64,000 nucleotides of DNA, from assembly GCA_028023455.1 (NCBI GenBank), contig JAQFVV010012404.1, positions 14,559,000 through 14,622,999 of the forward strand, read 5' to 3'. The notes under the pieces were generated by a model that did not search any database, was not told where the DNA came from, and worked only from the letters and a program-made list of their open reading frames with translations. Origin of the DNA: Epiperipatus broadwayi (taxonomy: Eukaryota > Onychophora > Udeonychophora > Euonychophora > Peripatidae). A program made the translations under genes and the position numbers. Positions 33,310-43,132 of the stretch are shown one piece after another. Every line of letters begins with the position of its first letter. Positions within the stretch are counted from its first letter, which is position 1.

Positions 33310-34320
33310 GCTGTATAAATAAGATTGAGACATATTTGTTTCAAATACCTCTCAGTGTGTCTTCTGAGACATATTTGTTTCAAATACCTCTCAGTGTGTT
33401 TTCTTCCACTGAAATCATCACTGCCATGATTCTGTTTTTGAGGTTATCAAGATTAGTCACTAATGATGATTCAAAAACAGTCTTTGACATATTCCTACAA
33501 AAAAAAGTTGCAAAGTATAAGGTTTGAAGATCTTGAGGGCAATGATTTAGCACCATGTTTTGAGATTCCATGCATCATATCCAATATTGAGTAAGTGTGT
33601 CATTTTGAAAAATTCATTCCTTTAAGTGCCAATGCAGATTACTTGGTCCTGAAAAATCAAGACATCAGAATCTTCATTAAATTGTGAAAAGAATCTATTC
33701 TGCAGATTTTTGGAGTATAGGGCTGTAAATATTTTTTTTAAGAAATGGCACAAAATACATTCACTTTTAGAGAATTATTATAATTTCATTGAATTCTATA
33801 ATCCTCACATGTGCATATTATGACAGTTAAATTTTACCACTTAGATTAAATGTTGCTTCATTATTAAAAATTCAATTCAATAAGAAGCTCTCATTCACCA
33901 TGTTCTATATTATAACACCTTGCATGGAAAGTCTATACTAGTTGCAACTGGTATGGTCTCATGAATAAATGTTGTTTTAATATATTTTAGATAGTCCTTA
34001 TGAAAGATTTTAAGTTTTTGACTGGTACCATGAATGGCCTTGCTTAGACTATGTTGAAAATTTCTCTTGAATTTTTTTCAGAAGTTTGTGTCACCTACGT
34101 TCTTCACTTTACATAAATAGCCTGTTTTTGCAAATTAGTCATACTAATGACAGATTTTCTTTGGCATTAGTGGATCAAAATGCCACTGAAATGGACATTT
34201 CCTATAATTATGGATTAAATCTTGCTAAACTGCAGAGTACAAAATGCTTTGTGCTGTGGAGTCACCATTTTGTGAGAGGCTGGGAGAGGCATATGATAAA
34301 AAATTATTTGAAACTCTATG
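33310..34320 (-). pseudogene. Mariner-type (IS630-Tc1) transposase pseudogene
   Basis: Minus-strand reading over shifted frames follows the order of a mariner-like transposase. An N-terminal helix-turn-helix region near 34,270-34,090 contains HKAFCTLQFSK. A block near 33,860-33,830 reads NEATFNLSGK, matching the 'DEatF.lsGkvN' motif with the first catalytic acid (here in a decayed NEA context). KVNVFCAIS follows near 33,770-33,745. LPSRSSNLILCNFFL (about 33,555-33,510) stands for 'PPrSPDLtp.DFfLWG' with the last acid, and then YVKD and NLDNLKNRIM. Near the 3' end a 39 bp segment (33,327-33,404) is tandemly duplicated. Stops and shifts show it is dead. Terminal repeats were not found. Confidence 0.75.
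33327..33404 (+). repeat. 39 bp tandem duplication inside the mariner remnant
   Basis: GAGACATATTTGTTTCAAAT plus CCTCTCAGTGTGT is present twice with identical sequence over about 34 bp. This local duplication is younger than most of the decay around it. Confidence 0.85.
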
Positions 34321-34335
34321 CCCCCCCCCCCCTTT
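34320..34335 (+). repeat. Poly-C tract
   Basis: Twelve consecutive C at the edge of the mariner remnant. A possible slippage or assembly trouble spot. Confidence 0.85.
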
Positions 34336-34849
34336 AAGTGATATGATTGTCATTCATAAATAGTTTGTAGTTGAAGAGATATGGCAATTTTGTAATTTTA
34401 AATTGAATCCATCTTCTTAAAATATTCTTTATATTTCAAACAAAATATTAAACAAGGTTATTTGAAAAATAATTTCAATGGCTCACAAAATACCTACTTT
34501 TATTAAAGATTTACTCAGCCAATTATCACTTTTTAAATATTTATAAATGTATAATTTAAATTGTGTGAAACAATTATCAATTTTTTTTATGCATACAATA
34601 CTTAAATTGTTTAAGAAATTATTGATTATATACAAATAGACTGTCATTAATTCAAAATCTTTGGTTTCAATTCTGTTTGTGAATTTTTCTGATTTCATCA
34701 ATGAACCTTTTCCCTTTCTCTTATTAGCTAAAACTCTCTTGTAAATTTAAATAGACATTAATTTTATTTATATATAAATACTTATTGAATACTGAATATA
34801 CGTAAATGAGATATTTATTTTATGTAGTGCGATGTTTATGAATTGTAAT
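34336..34849. other. AT-rich non-coding DNA
   Basis: No feature seen. Confidence 0.5.
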
Positions 34850-34965
34850 AAACTAAAGATCAGCATTTCAAGCTAATCTTGTGTTGGAAATGAAAGTATT
34901 CATTTATTTATTATTAAAATTCATAAAGCGCATGTACATTAGCTTGAAATACTGATCTTTAGTTT
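34850..34965. repeat. Inverted repeat (hairpin), about 116 bp
   Basis: AAACTAAAGATCAGCATTTC at the left is the near complement of the right end GAAATACTGATCTTTAGTTT. The arms are about 28 bp with a loop of about 60 bp. Possibly a small foldback element. Confidence 0.75.
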
Positions 34966-35440
34966 AATACTGAATATATTAATTTTATTATTAATAATAT
35001 ACTACTATTATACTATTGTATGGAGAGTTTTGCCTGTTTAATAATATGATTCTTTAAAGTATAGAATATGCTTATATTTACATCTGTACAACATTTTATA
35101 TAGCAATAATTAAACAATATAATTAAAATAATACTTTGTTATTTTGTCCAAATAATAGAAGTTTTTGAATGAGGAGCTTATTTGTATATATAGGACTAAT
35201 ATCTTTTTTCATACAGTTTTTTCATTTAATCTTACAATTTTGATTTTGTTAGCCATCTATTGGCAAAACATTTCTTTTTTTATAATTATTAATTGAAATT
35301 TAATTAGGTGACCTATTACTACATTTTTTTTAAAGAGAAAATTTATACATAAAAAAAAAAAATTATGTTGCATAAACAAATTTGGCTTTTATAAATTTAA
35401 GAACTTCAAAATATATTAGATTTATTTAAGGTTAGTGTTA
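34966..35440. other. AT-rich non-coding DNA
   Basis: No feature seen. Confidence 0.5.
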
Positions 35441-35918
35441 TAGTTGAAATACACAGGCTTATATATACCTGTGTTTATATATGTAATAGACAGGGTATGA
35501 ACACAGACTTTCACATGACCCACCACTCTCCACACTATCTCATAACACTGATACACCTGAACACACATATGTCGAAAAGATAAATAATCACCAATATACG
35601 TATTTCATGCTAAACCAGAAATCATCAGTTGGCCCAGATTACCATCTCTACACATATATGCTACAAGTGCTCAGATATATATTAAGATAGCAAATCCTCC
35701 TACTTTAATGGACAGGCTTCAATGTACTCCACACTCCAATTCTTCAACTATCCATCCAATTAAAAATCTGATGATGGAACGCTCAAAGGCCACCCTTAGG
35801 CCAAGATTATTGTCACACCCATGTTGACCTAAGGTCAATCTGACCCCTCATGTACAGGACATAATCCATTAAATACATATATAAGGGATAGGCAGACATC
35901 TCTAATATGTAATAGTTG
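35441..35918 (-). repeat. Hammerhead-bearing SINE-like repeat, full unit (copy 2)
   Basis: Read on the minus strand the unit starts near 35,918 (ATTAGAGATGTCTGCC). It contains a GGTCAGATTGACCTTAGGTC palindrome and GGCCTAAGGGTGGCC. The hammerhead core lies at 35,635-35,590. Then follow a tRNA-like block (GTGTATCAGTGTTATGAGAT with decayed A and B boxes) and a terminal hairpin with ACACAGGTATATATA. It is head-to-head with the plus-strand unit at 36,050 onward. It has no open reading frame of note and is probably transcribed by Pol III when young (inferred). Confidence 0.65.
35590..35635 (-). ncRNA. Hammerhead ribozyme-like motif, minus strand
   Basis: On the minus strand: GCCAA, CTGATGA (35,629-35,623), stem II TTCT with a GGTTT loop and AGCA (one mismatch), GAAA, palindromic ATACGTAT, A as cleavage nucleotide, and TTGGT pairing with GCCAA (one G-T wobble). 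All core positions required by the hammerhead consensus are present. Stem II is weaker than in the copy at 36,550. Confidence 0.6.
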
Positions 35919-36040
35919 AAATACACAGGCTTATATATACTTGTGTTTATATATGTAATAGACAGGGTATGAGCACAGACTTTCACATGATCCACCACTC
36001 TCCACACTATCTCATAACACTGATACACCTGTATATATAA
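35908..36040 (-). repeat. Partial unit of the same repeat, 3' part only
   Basis: The 3' portion of the unit (terminal hairpin plus tRNA-like block, ending at GATACACCTG near 36,032) is repeated here on the minus strand, adjacent to the full minus unit. It lacks the hammerhead core. It then meets a plus-strand unit, forming the axis of a large palindrome. Confidence 0.65.
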
Positions 36041-36118
36041 GTCTGTGTATTTCAATTATTACATATTAGAGATGTCTGCCTATCCCTTGTATATGTATTT
36101 AATGGGTTATGTCCTGTA

Positions 36119-36542
36119 CATGAGGGGTCAGATTGACCTTAGGTCAACATGGATGTGACAATAATCTCGGCCTAAGGGTGGCCTTTGAGCGTTCCATCAT
36201 CAGATTTTCAATTGGATGGACAGTTGAAGAGTTGGAGTGTGGAATACTTTGAAGCCTGTCCATTAAAGTAGGAGGATTTGCTATCTTAATATATATCTGA
36301 GCACTTGCAGCATATATGTGTAGAGATGGTCATGAGGGGTCAGATTGACCTTAGGTCAACATGGATGTGACAATAATCTCGGCCTAAGGGTGGCCTTTGA
36401 GCGTTCCATCATCAGATTTTCAATTGGATGGACAGTTGAAGAGTTGGAGTGTGGAATACTTTGAAGCCTGTCCATTAAAGTAGGAGGATTTGCTATCTTA
36501 ATATATATCTGAGCACTTGCAGCATATATGTGTAGAGATGGT
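36119..36542 (+). repeat. Perfect tandem duplication, 2 x 212 bp
   Basis: It runs from CATGAGGGGTCAGATTGACC to GTGTAGAGATGGT, twice, with no difference seen. It includes the GACCTTAGGTC palindrome. Confidence 0.9.
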
Positions 36543-36549
36543 AATCTGG

Positions 36550-36593
36550 ACCAACTGATGATTGCTGGTTTAGCATGAAATACGTATATTGGT
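36550..36593 (+). ncRNA. Hammerhead ribozyme-like motif, best preserved copy
   Basis: Elements in order: stem I 5' strand ACCAA (36,550-36,554), core CTGATGA (36,555-36,561), stem II TGCT-GGTTT-AGCA (36,563-36,575), core GAAA (36,577-36,580), stem III as the self-complementary ATACGTAT (36,580-36,587), A17 (36,588), and stem I 3' strand TTGGT (36,589-36,593). Stem I is five perfect pairs. Positions C3, U4, G5, A6, G8, A9, G12, A13, A14, the A15.1-U16.1 pair and H17 = A all fit the consensus. Departures are a U-U at the first stem II pair and a loopless stem III, which could pair only in a dimer or in a strained form. Self-cleavage is inferred. Confidence 0.65.
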
Positions 36594-36707
36594 GATAATT
36601 TATCTTTTCGACATATGTGTGTTCAGGTGTATCAGTGTTATGAGATAGTGTGGAGAGTGATGGGTCATGTGAAATTATGTGCTCATACCCTGTCTATTAA
36701 GGTTAGT

Positions 36708-36904
36708 GTTGTAAAATAAAACATTATTATTGAAATTAAAACAGTAAAATAGTGACTGATGTATTATTAATGTTAACATTTTTAAATATATATACATTCA
36801 GACTAAAATTAATATATATTAGTTTACTATTTTTGAATAATTAGTACTTATAATGCAATAAAATTAATATATTTTTAATTAAAATGAGCATTGTTGCATT
36901 TAGA
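36708..36904. other. AT-rich non-coding DNA
   Basis: No feature seen. Confidence 0.5.
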
Positions 36905-39010
36905 GCTTTTCGAGCCCTGGGCATATTAACAAAAATCCGGACCATAAGACGGTGTTTGAAACTGAAAAAAAATATATAAAAAGAAAATAAAAAAATCAAT
37001 TTTAAATTGTTTTAGGAAATTTAAAGTTTGGGTTTCCTAATTCTAATATCAAATAAACTTATTAATAATATCGTCATATCAGAGATGGTTAGAAAGAGAA
37101 TATTGGGAAGTTTATGTTCTGAAAGAATACTGCATAAATAATGTTTTTATCAAATTCATGATGGAAAATGAATGCTCTTCTTCAGCATTACTCATTGATA
37201 ATGTTAAAAACGATTCTAAAATTATTTCAAATGTTAGAAAATATAGACAATTTTATTTTCGAATATAAAATTGAATTTTTCAGAAGCAATGATTCAGCCT
37301 TACTTAATATATCAAACTGTTCACTTTTAATCATCAACATTTATTATCTTTTAATATAAATTCCCTCAATATAAGTTTTTCAATGCATGAATGCTTTTTC
37401 ACTATAATCATATGTAAATAGAAATTTGTTTATTTTTTGTATACCTAATTGTAAATTATTCTCATTGCTGTCATCAACAAATATATATATATATATTATA
37501 ATTATGGATTTTTCTTTTATACTTAATTGGAATAATACTTCCATTTTTAATTTCATACTCCATAATAATTTCATTGTAGATATTGAACTTGTGGATGATT
37601 GTAATGATATGCTAGTAGCATTTATTCTATTTAAATATTTTTGCAAGATGTTTAATAATAAAATAAATTCACATTTATCTAGTTTATTAAATAATGAAGC
37701 TATTTCTATTTAAACAATTAGATTTCTAGTTTCATTTAGAGATAATTTGTTTGTCATAGTTAAATATTTTTTCTTGTTCTGTAATGCAATTTTGTAATAA
37801 TTCATTAATGAATAAATGGTATGAAAAAAATCCAGAGTTCTTGAATTATATATTTAAAAAAACGTTAACTCCATACAATTTTCCACTGTTGCATTGCCAA
37901 CCAAGTTGAGTGACTTGTCTAAGAAATAAATTTTGAGAAAGGTTATATGATTTAATAAAATTTTGAAATATTTGCTATATTGCCATAGCTCTACAGTCAT
38001 CAGTTTTGAATGTCACTATTTATTTCTTGAAAATATTCCATAATTATATGATCTAAACTTTTTGGTATATATGATCTAATTGGTATAAAGATAAGAAGTT
38101 GTTCATTTACTTTACTGGGTAAAATTGATCAAACTATGATAGTTAATTAATCTATATAAACTATGTCAGGTGTAGAATTTACTACTATTAAATGGAATTT
38201 TGCTTCTATTTTGTTTCCTATTTCATCTTCAAAGTAATAAATTCACCACAAATAATGAATAATGAATGGTATATACTTTTTTTTCATAATTTCACATACT
38301 TATTTAAATGATTTTATAAAAAAGGATCAAATTTAACCAAATATTGTAATACACCGATATAATTTCCACTGTGTTCCTTATTAAATGTTTGATATTTTCC
38401 ATGAAAAGCCAGGGCATAACATGATAAATATTTAATAATGACAATAACATATTTCAAACTCTTCTGCCAATGCAGGATTTGGACTTCTGTGATTTGATTA
38501 GTTATATCTTCTACACTTTCTAATGAAATGTGATCAGTGGAATTTTTATACTTGATAATTTAATTAAAATGTTTTCATTTCTTTCTCTTGAAAACTTTTT
38601 TTTTTAAACATGAAAATACTTTTCAAATATAATGATATGCCATTTTATTGATTTCAATATAAACCATCCACTTAAATGAAAATTATTCTTTGCCTTATTA
38701 TATGTATTAAATGCATTTAAATTTAATAACCTGTATATTATAAGTGATCCTTTTTAATATTTTATTCTTGAAGCTGATAATCTGAATAATACATTTGGCT
38801 TATATTTAACATAATAGTTTTATATTTCTAAAGTTATTACCTCTGGCCATAAGTTTTGTTTCTTAGAAGAACTGGAAATATTATCTCTAAGTTCTTCTTT
38901 ACTATCAATAATTTAATTTTCTATATTAGAAATATTTGTCTTTGGAAGGAAGTTAGTATTACTTACATTGCCATTTGGGAAAAAAAATATTAGAATAATT
39001 GATCTTTGGC
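36905..39010 (-). pseudogene. hAT-superfamily transposase pseudogene (TTF zinc finger / ZMYM1-like type)
   Basis: Minus-strand frames carry the ordered signature of this transposase group. LWPEVI (about 38,848) is the pre-finger segment. A TTF-like region follows at about 38,720-38,560. Then LKYVIVIIKYLSCYALAFHG and GNYIGVLQYLVKFDPFL (about 38,460-38,310) match the 'LAFRG...GNFl.ll..lakfDp' block. LIVVNSTPDI-like and FIPI..YI..SLDHIIMEYF blocks (about 38,210-38,030) match the first catalytic region with the Asp replaced. Further on are NIIQELWIFF (about 37,835) and LLLNILQKYLNRINATSISLQ (about 37,650-37,590), the C-terminal 'LQ' helix region. There are many stops. Short frames at 37,168-37,713 on both strands are shadows of this gene. 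Terminal repeats were not located. Confidence 0.7.
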
Positions 39011-39439
39011 TGATAAGCCTCCTTTTTCCAAAAAGGGTAGTATTGGTTTCATTTTTTTTTTGTTCAAACTATTTTTCCTTTTCCTTTTTTAATATCCAAT
39101 GGAATGTTTATAAGACTTCATTAAAACATTCTATAAATAGTATTTAAAGTCGCAGTTATAATTAAAGAAAGTTACATATTTATATTTTAAAAATACAATA
39201 AATATATTATAAAGTGAAATAATATATTACTATTTGTCTATTGAAAATGTTAATGTTTTTCTAATTAAATGACTACAATAAAAAGTTTAAACATTAAACA
39301 ACAACAGCAATAAAAAAACAGCAAAAACAAAACAAAAATATAAATAAGTATTTAGTGTAGAAAGATACACATTTTAAAGTGTGTGCCATATTTTAAAATA
39401 TAACTTTGTAATTCTATAAATACTTTTAACTCTTTTTCT
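39011..39439. other. AT-rich non-coding DNA
   Basis: No feature seen apart from A- and T-runs and an AACAA-rich stretch near 39,295-39,335. Confidence 0.5.
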
Positions 39440-39560
39440 GTATTAAATATAATAAATTAATAAATGTTTGACCATTTAATTAAAACAGAAAAGGGTTTTG
39501 TTTTAAATATTTTTATTTAGCTCAGTTCTTTCAGTACTATTAGTATCATAGTCATAGCTT
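39440..39560 (+). repeat. Inverted repeat flanking a PLE fragment, left arm
   Basis: AAACAGAAAAGGGTTTTG, AAATATTTTTATTTAGCT and CTTTCAGTACTATTAGTATC correspond in inverted orientation to 40,775-40,880. The two arms enclose the decayed PLE and the hAT element. It could be a PLE terminal-repeat remnant or a foldback arm. Confidence 0.6.
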
Positions 39561-39599
39561 TAAATACTTAATTTTGCTAAAAGTTCATCATATATATTT

Positions 39600-40210
39600 A
39601 TTTATAGAATTTGTATAAAATTGAATTTGTTTTATTTATATTTAAATCTATGTAAAACATGTTATAGAGGCCATTCTTTGGATAGAGGAATCCTACTTTT
39701 TTTTATATTAATGTCATTGGCTATAAACCATGCCTTTTTCATCTTTATCTTTCTGTCATCTCTCTCAGTGCATAATGTCTGTTTTAAAGAAATTAAATTT
39801 GTGGCCTGACTTAGCTTGTGCTTCAGACATATCAATGAGTATTCACAGCTTCTTTTTGCTCTATTGTATAAGTAATTGCATTGAGCCAGTCTTGTTGACA
39901 GTTTAGCCATAGTTTCTCTGTAGTATGCATTTGAGCAATTTAAATCTTTGCACATTATTTTATAAACTACTTGATGTACAGCCTTCCTAGTTATCTTATG
40001 TTTAGATTTGTTTAACAACTTATTTAAAGAAGGTGACAGGAAACTTACTCTTTTTATCCACACATGTTTGTTAATTTCTGTGCAATCTTTGCCATTTAAG
40101 GGAAACTAGTCTATTTTTTCTTCTCTGAATAGAAATGGTAACAGTTTCTTAACTTTGCTATAGAATTTTTCTATTGTGACATTTATTTTTTTGAAATTAT
40201 ACCCTGCATT
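39600..40210 (-). pseudogene. Penelope-like element RT connector and GIY-YIG fragment, 5' part of split copy
   Basis: The minus-strand frame 40,063-39,662 reads through a degenerate GIY-YIG domain: VVYKIMCKDLNCSNAYYRET with ETMAKLSTRLAQC, later LKHKLSQA, TLCTERDDRKIK and KKAWFIANDINIKKSRIPLSKEW. It aligns residue by residue with the inner PLE protein at 16.3-17.7 kb (for example the KISKKW end matches LSKEW), so both belong to one lineage. Upstream on the minus strand (40,200-40,120) IEKFYSKVKKLLPF matches IRQFYSKLNSN..LLPY. It continues on the other side of the hAT insertion. The Tyr-x-Gly of the active strand reads YYRET, a Gly loss. Confidence 0.75.
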
Positions 40211-40218
40211 TATTAGAT
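40211..40218 (+). repeat. hAT target-site duplication, left
   Basis: TATTAGAT, identical to 40,751-40,758. Confidence 0.9.
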
Positions 40219-40750
40219 CAGTGTTCTTCAACCCTTGGTCTGCGGCCCGGTAACGGGCCGCAGAACTTTTCGGCAGGTCCGCGTGTTAGACGGGCAGTAA
40301 AAAGTTTGTAATAATAAATAATAAGAGTTTAAACTTTTAATTAATATAGCCAATTTTTATTTATTTTTTCATCTCATTTTTACCCAATTAAAAAAAAAAG
40401 AAAACAGAACGAAAACAAAATCTAATCAATCATTCATACATTAATTTGTTTTTCTAGTTATCACAGATGTTTATGGGGGAAGGGGGGGTAGAATTAATTT
40501 TTTTATTACTTTTCTAAAAAAATTAAAAAAAAAGTTTTTTATTACATAAACTCCATATATATATATAAAACTTTATCTTCTATATTTAACATTGTTGTTT
40601 TGATCAGTTATAACAATTATGCTTATCTTTAAGAAAATTTATCTATAGACTTCTGCCGGTCTGCGAAATCTTATCCTTATTTTTGCTGGTCCGCGGAACC
40701 TTATCCTTATTTTTACCGGTCCGCAGGTGTGAAGAGGTTGAAGACCATTG
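40219..40750. mobile_element. hAT-type non-autonomous DNA transposon, 532 bp
   Basis: The termini CAGTGTTCTTCAACC and (inverted) CAATGGTCTTCAACC differ at two positions. The perfect 8 bp duplication TATTAGAT on both sides is diagnostic of hAT. Subterminal regions hold GC-rich palindromes (CTGCGGCCCGGTAACGGGCC on the left; CGGTCCGCAGG on the right) and a repeated CTTATCCTTATTTTT.C.GGTCCGC block. No transposase is encoded. It interrupts a Penelope-like element, so it is the younger insertion. Confidence 0.9.
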
Positions 40751-40758
40751 TATTAGAT
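40751..40758 (+). repeat. hAT target-site duplication, right
   Basis: TATTAGAT, identical to 40,211-40,218. Confidence 0.9.
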
Positions 40759-40775
40759 CTTTCGTATATGCCTCT
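40759..40775 (-). pseudogene. PLE fragment beyond the hAT insertion
   Basis: A short continuation of the PLE connector on the minus strand (CTTTCGTATATGCCTC), reaching the inverted repeat arm. Joined conceptually across the hAT element it gives the LINAGYNF segment seen as LLDFGFKHY in the inner PLE. Confidence 0.5.
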
Positions 40776-40880
40776 ATGATACTAATAGTACTGAAAGCAT
40801 TAAGCTGAATAAAGATATTTAAAATAATGAAAACCTTTTCTGTTTTTAAAAAGTGAAACATTAATTAATTTATTACAATA
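40775..40880 (-). repeat. Inverted repeat flanking a PLE fragment, right arm
   Basis: Complement of 39,440-39,560 (GATACTAATAGTACTGAAAG, AATAAAGATATTT, CCTTTTCTGTTTTT). Confidence 0.6.
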
Positions 40881-40997
40881 TAACTGTTTAAAAAAAAAAT
40901 AAAATTTAATAGTGTAAAATATAACTATTATAAAAATCCAAAATATAAGTACATCTTATCATTTATAATTATAAAGGAAAAAAAAATCATAAAATTA

Positions 40998-41054
40998 ATA
41001 TTGGAAGTAAAACTTCTTCCTCTTAATATTGGAAGTAAAACTTCTTCCTATTAA
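40998..41054 (+). repeat. 28 bp tandem duplication
   Basis: TTAATATTGGAAGTAAAACT plus TCTTCCTC is present twice. Each unit contains GGAAG...CTTCC and can fold. Confidence 0.85.
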
Positions 41055-43132
41055 TATTTGGATTCTTGATGTTAATTTATTGATATCACCTTAACTGCAA
41101 CTGTATTTACTAAGTTACAGGTAGATAAATATTTTTCTGCATTTATTCAGTGTCCTGGCAGTTTATAAATACAATATGTACATTTACTTAGCACATAAGT
41201 ATATTGCAGCATACATTTCCTTTTATCACGAAAATATTAAAAGATATCTCTCAAATTTGCCATTGGCATCACAATTATTATTATTGTTGCATATTTTGTA
41301 GTTCAATTTAGAAGTCACAGACTGTACATTTATTTATTTCATGTAGTAATGACAAATACCTCTCTGTGAAGTCTCACTTTTTAATAGATTTTAACCATGT
41401 GCCTATTTTATTCAATGGAAAATGTGGCTCTAAAAATGAGAATCATTTCTACACTTCTGATGAAATTTTAACTTTTTTTTTTTTTGAGGTTAGATCCCTT
41501 CAATTTACACATCTCTGATATACATTGATCTTTTTTCTTTGACTCTACTATAGTTTCAACTTTTATTATCAAAAATTACATAATCTGTAAGGTCTATGGC
41601 ATCTGTAACTGTTGCAAAATTTCAAGTATGTAATTTTAAAACATTAGATATTACTTATTCTATTGCTAAACAAATGTAACAATTTTCTTGTACTTGCTTA
41701 TTACAGTATACACTTTGTACATGATGGATAGTATTATCTATCTATCTATCTGTCTGTCTGTCTGTCTGTCTGTCTATATGCATTGCATTATCAGCATGTT
41801 AATGAAGATCTAGGTATTTTTAAGTCTCCAGCTTACTGATAAACAAAGATATTTTGTAAAGACATGTATAGCGAATCCAGGGTGGCGTGAAATTTTTATA
41901 CAAGTATGGATAGTTTGTTATAACGGATTTTGAGATAAATTTCTTAGCGTTTTCTTAATTATTATATATATTTATTGTTGTGCATTTAAGTTATGTGTTG
42001 TAATCATTCTCATTTCTTGAGAGTAGCATGATACGAAATATGCTGACTTAAATTTTTGATTATTTTTTTCTACTGCACAATTACTAATTATTATATTCAT
42101 TAACACAAAGTAAATTACGTATATTTTTTTGTTCTGCCCTTATACAAACATTTTTAATCTTTAAATTGACTTAAAACTACTTCTACTTAGAATATTAAGA
42201 ATCTAATTCTATGTGTGTGTGTGTTTATAAACAAAAATACTAATCCTCGAGCATTTGATTAGAATTAAATATAAATTTAGTTAGAGATTATTATTAATAC
42301 TCTTCACATTTTAATGTCATTTTTCTCTTCCAGTGAGATCATAATTCATCATTAAGATATAGAATTTTTTTATATATATTTGATTGATATATAAAAAGGA
42401 TTAATTTAAAACTTTGACCTTTTTTATTATTATTCAGAATTGTTTATGCTAGTGAAGGAAAAGAAATGAGACATGTTTAAATTAATTTCAAAATTACAAA
42501 TTATATCAAAAAGATAAACACCGCTTCGAGCTATTATACTGAATACTTTATGCATAAGAATTTGTTACACGTCAGACTAGTTCTTTGACTAGCAAGATAA
42601 AACATTTCTCTAAATATTTGAAAATTATTTTTTGAGTTAAAGTAGACAATTAATTATAAATTCATGTGTACGTTTATTGTTTCACTGGTCTTTAAATTAA
42701 CTGTCACATTACATCTTGTGTTTACATTTTAATTATATTATTAAACTAATACGTTTTTCTTCTTTATATTTTTATTTAATAGTGTTCCCAATCTGGCTTT
42801 CAATAAAATAATTACTTTAATATTTCACTATTTATAATTAATTGATGTTTTGAATAGGTAAATAAATTGGAAAAAAAAATTGAATAAGCTTAAAGTATTA
42901 AATTTTTTAATGCTACATTTAATTTTCCAAACATTGTATTAGTTTGACGTGTTTCAACCCATCTTTACTGTCAATTATTTTCTGTAAGTTCTGCATAATA
43001 TTTGTATATTTTTTAAAGAAACAGCATTAGATTAAGAGGAAAATAGGGAAAATGTAATTACTAAACAAGAATCAAAGTAGTTATTTTTCTATTTAATTTT
43101 TTTTAACTTTCAACAGTAAACTAAGTACACTG
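41055..43132. other. AT-rich non-coding DNA with a (CTAT)n(CTGT)n microsatellite
   Basis: No gene is recognised. A compound tetranucleotide microsatellite (TCTA then TCTG) spans about 41,735-41,777. A less A+T-biased patch occurs at 41,870-41,940 but shows no diagnostic end. Confidence 0.55.

Larger units (their letters stand above)
36041..36707 (+). repeat. Hammerhead-bearing SINE-like repeat, plus-strand unit with internal 212 bp duplication (copy 3)
   Basis: This mirrors the minus-strand unit, starting ATTAGAGATGTCTGCC at 36,066. A 212 bp segment occurs twice in tandem (36,119-36,330 and 36,331-36,542), identical as far as I can see. The second copy continues into the hammerhead core at 36,550-36,593 and a tRNA-like block ending near 36,707 (CATACCCTGTCTATTAAGG). 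The perfect identity of the duplication suggests recent rearrangement, or an assembly artefact at a palindrome. Confidence 0.7.

Noticed and set aside
36119-36542. CRISPR-like repeats or long terminal repeats
   Set aside because: Only two directly abutting units without spacers, in a eukaryotic context. A simple tandem duplication inside a repeat.
37168-37713. Several overlapping open frames on both strands
   Set aside because: They are explained as shadows and remnants of the minus-strand hAT transposase pseudogene.
38030-38130. PiggyBac transposase (NEQLL...YIPK resembles DEQL...YIPSKP)
   Set aside because: The flanking blocks (LAFHG, GNYIGVLQYLVKFDP, FIPI) fit the hAT/TTF transposase order much better.
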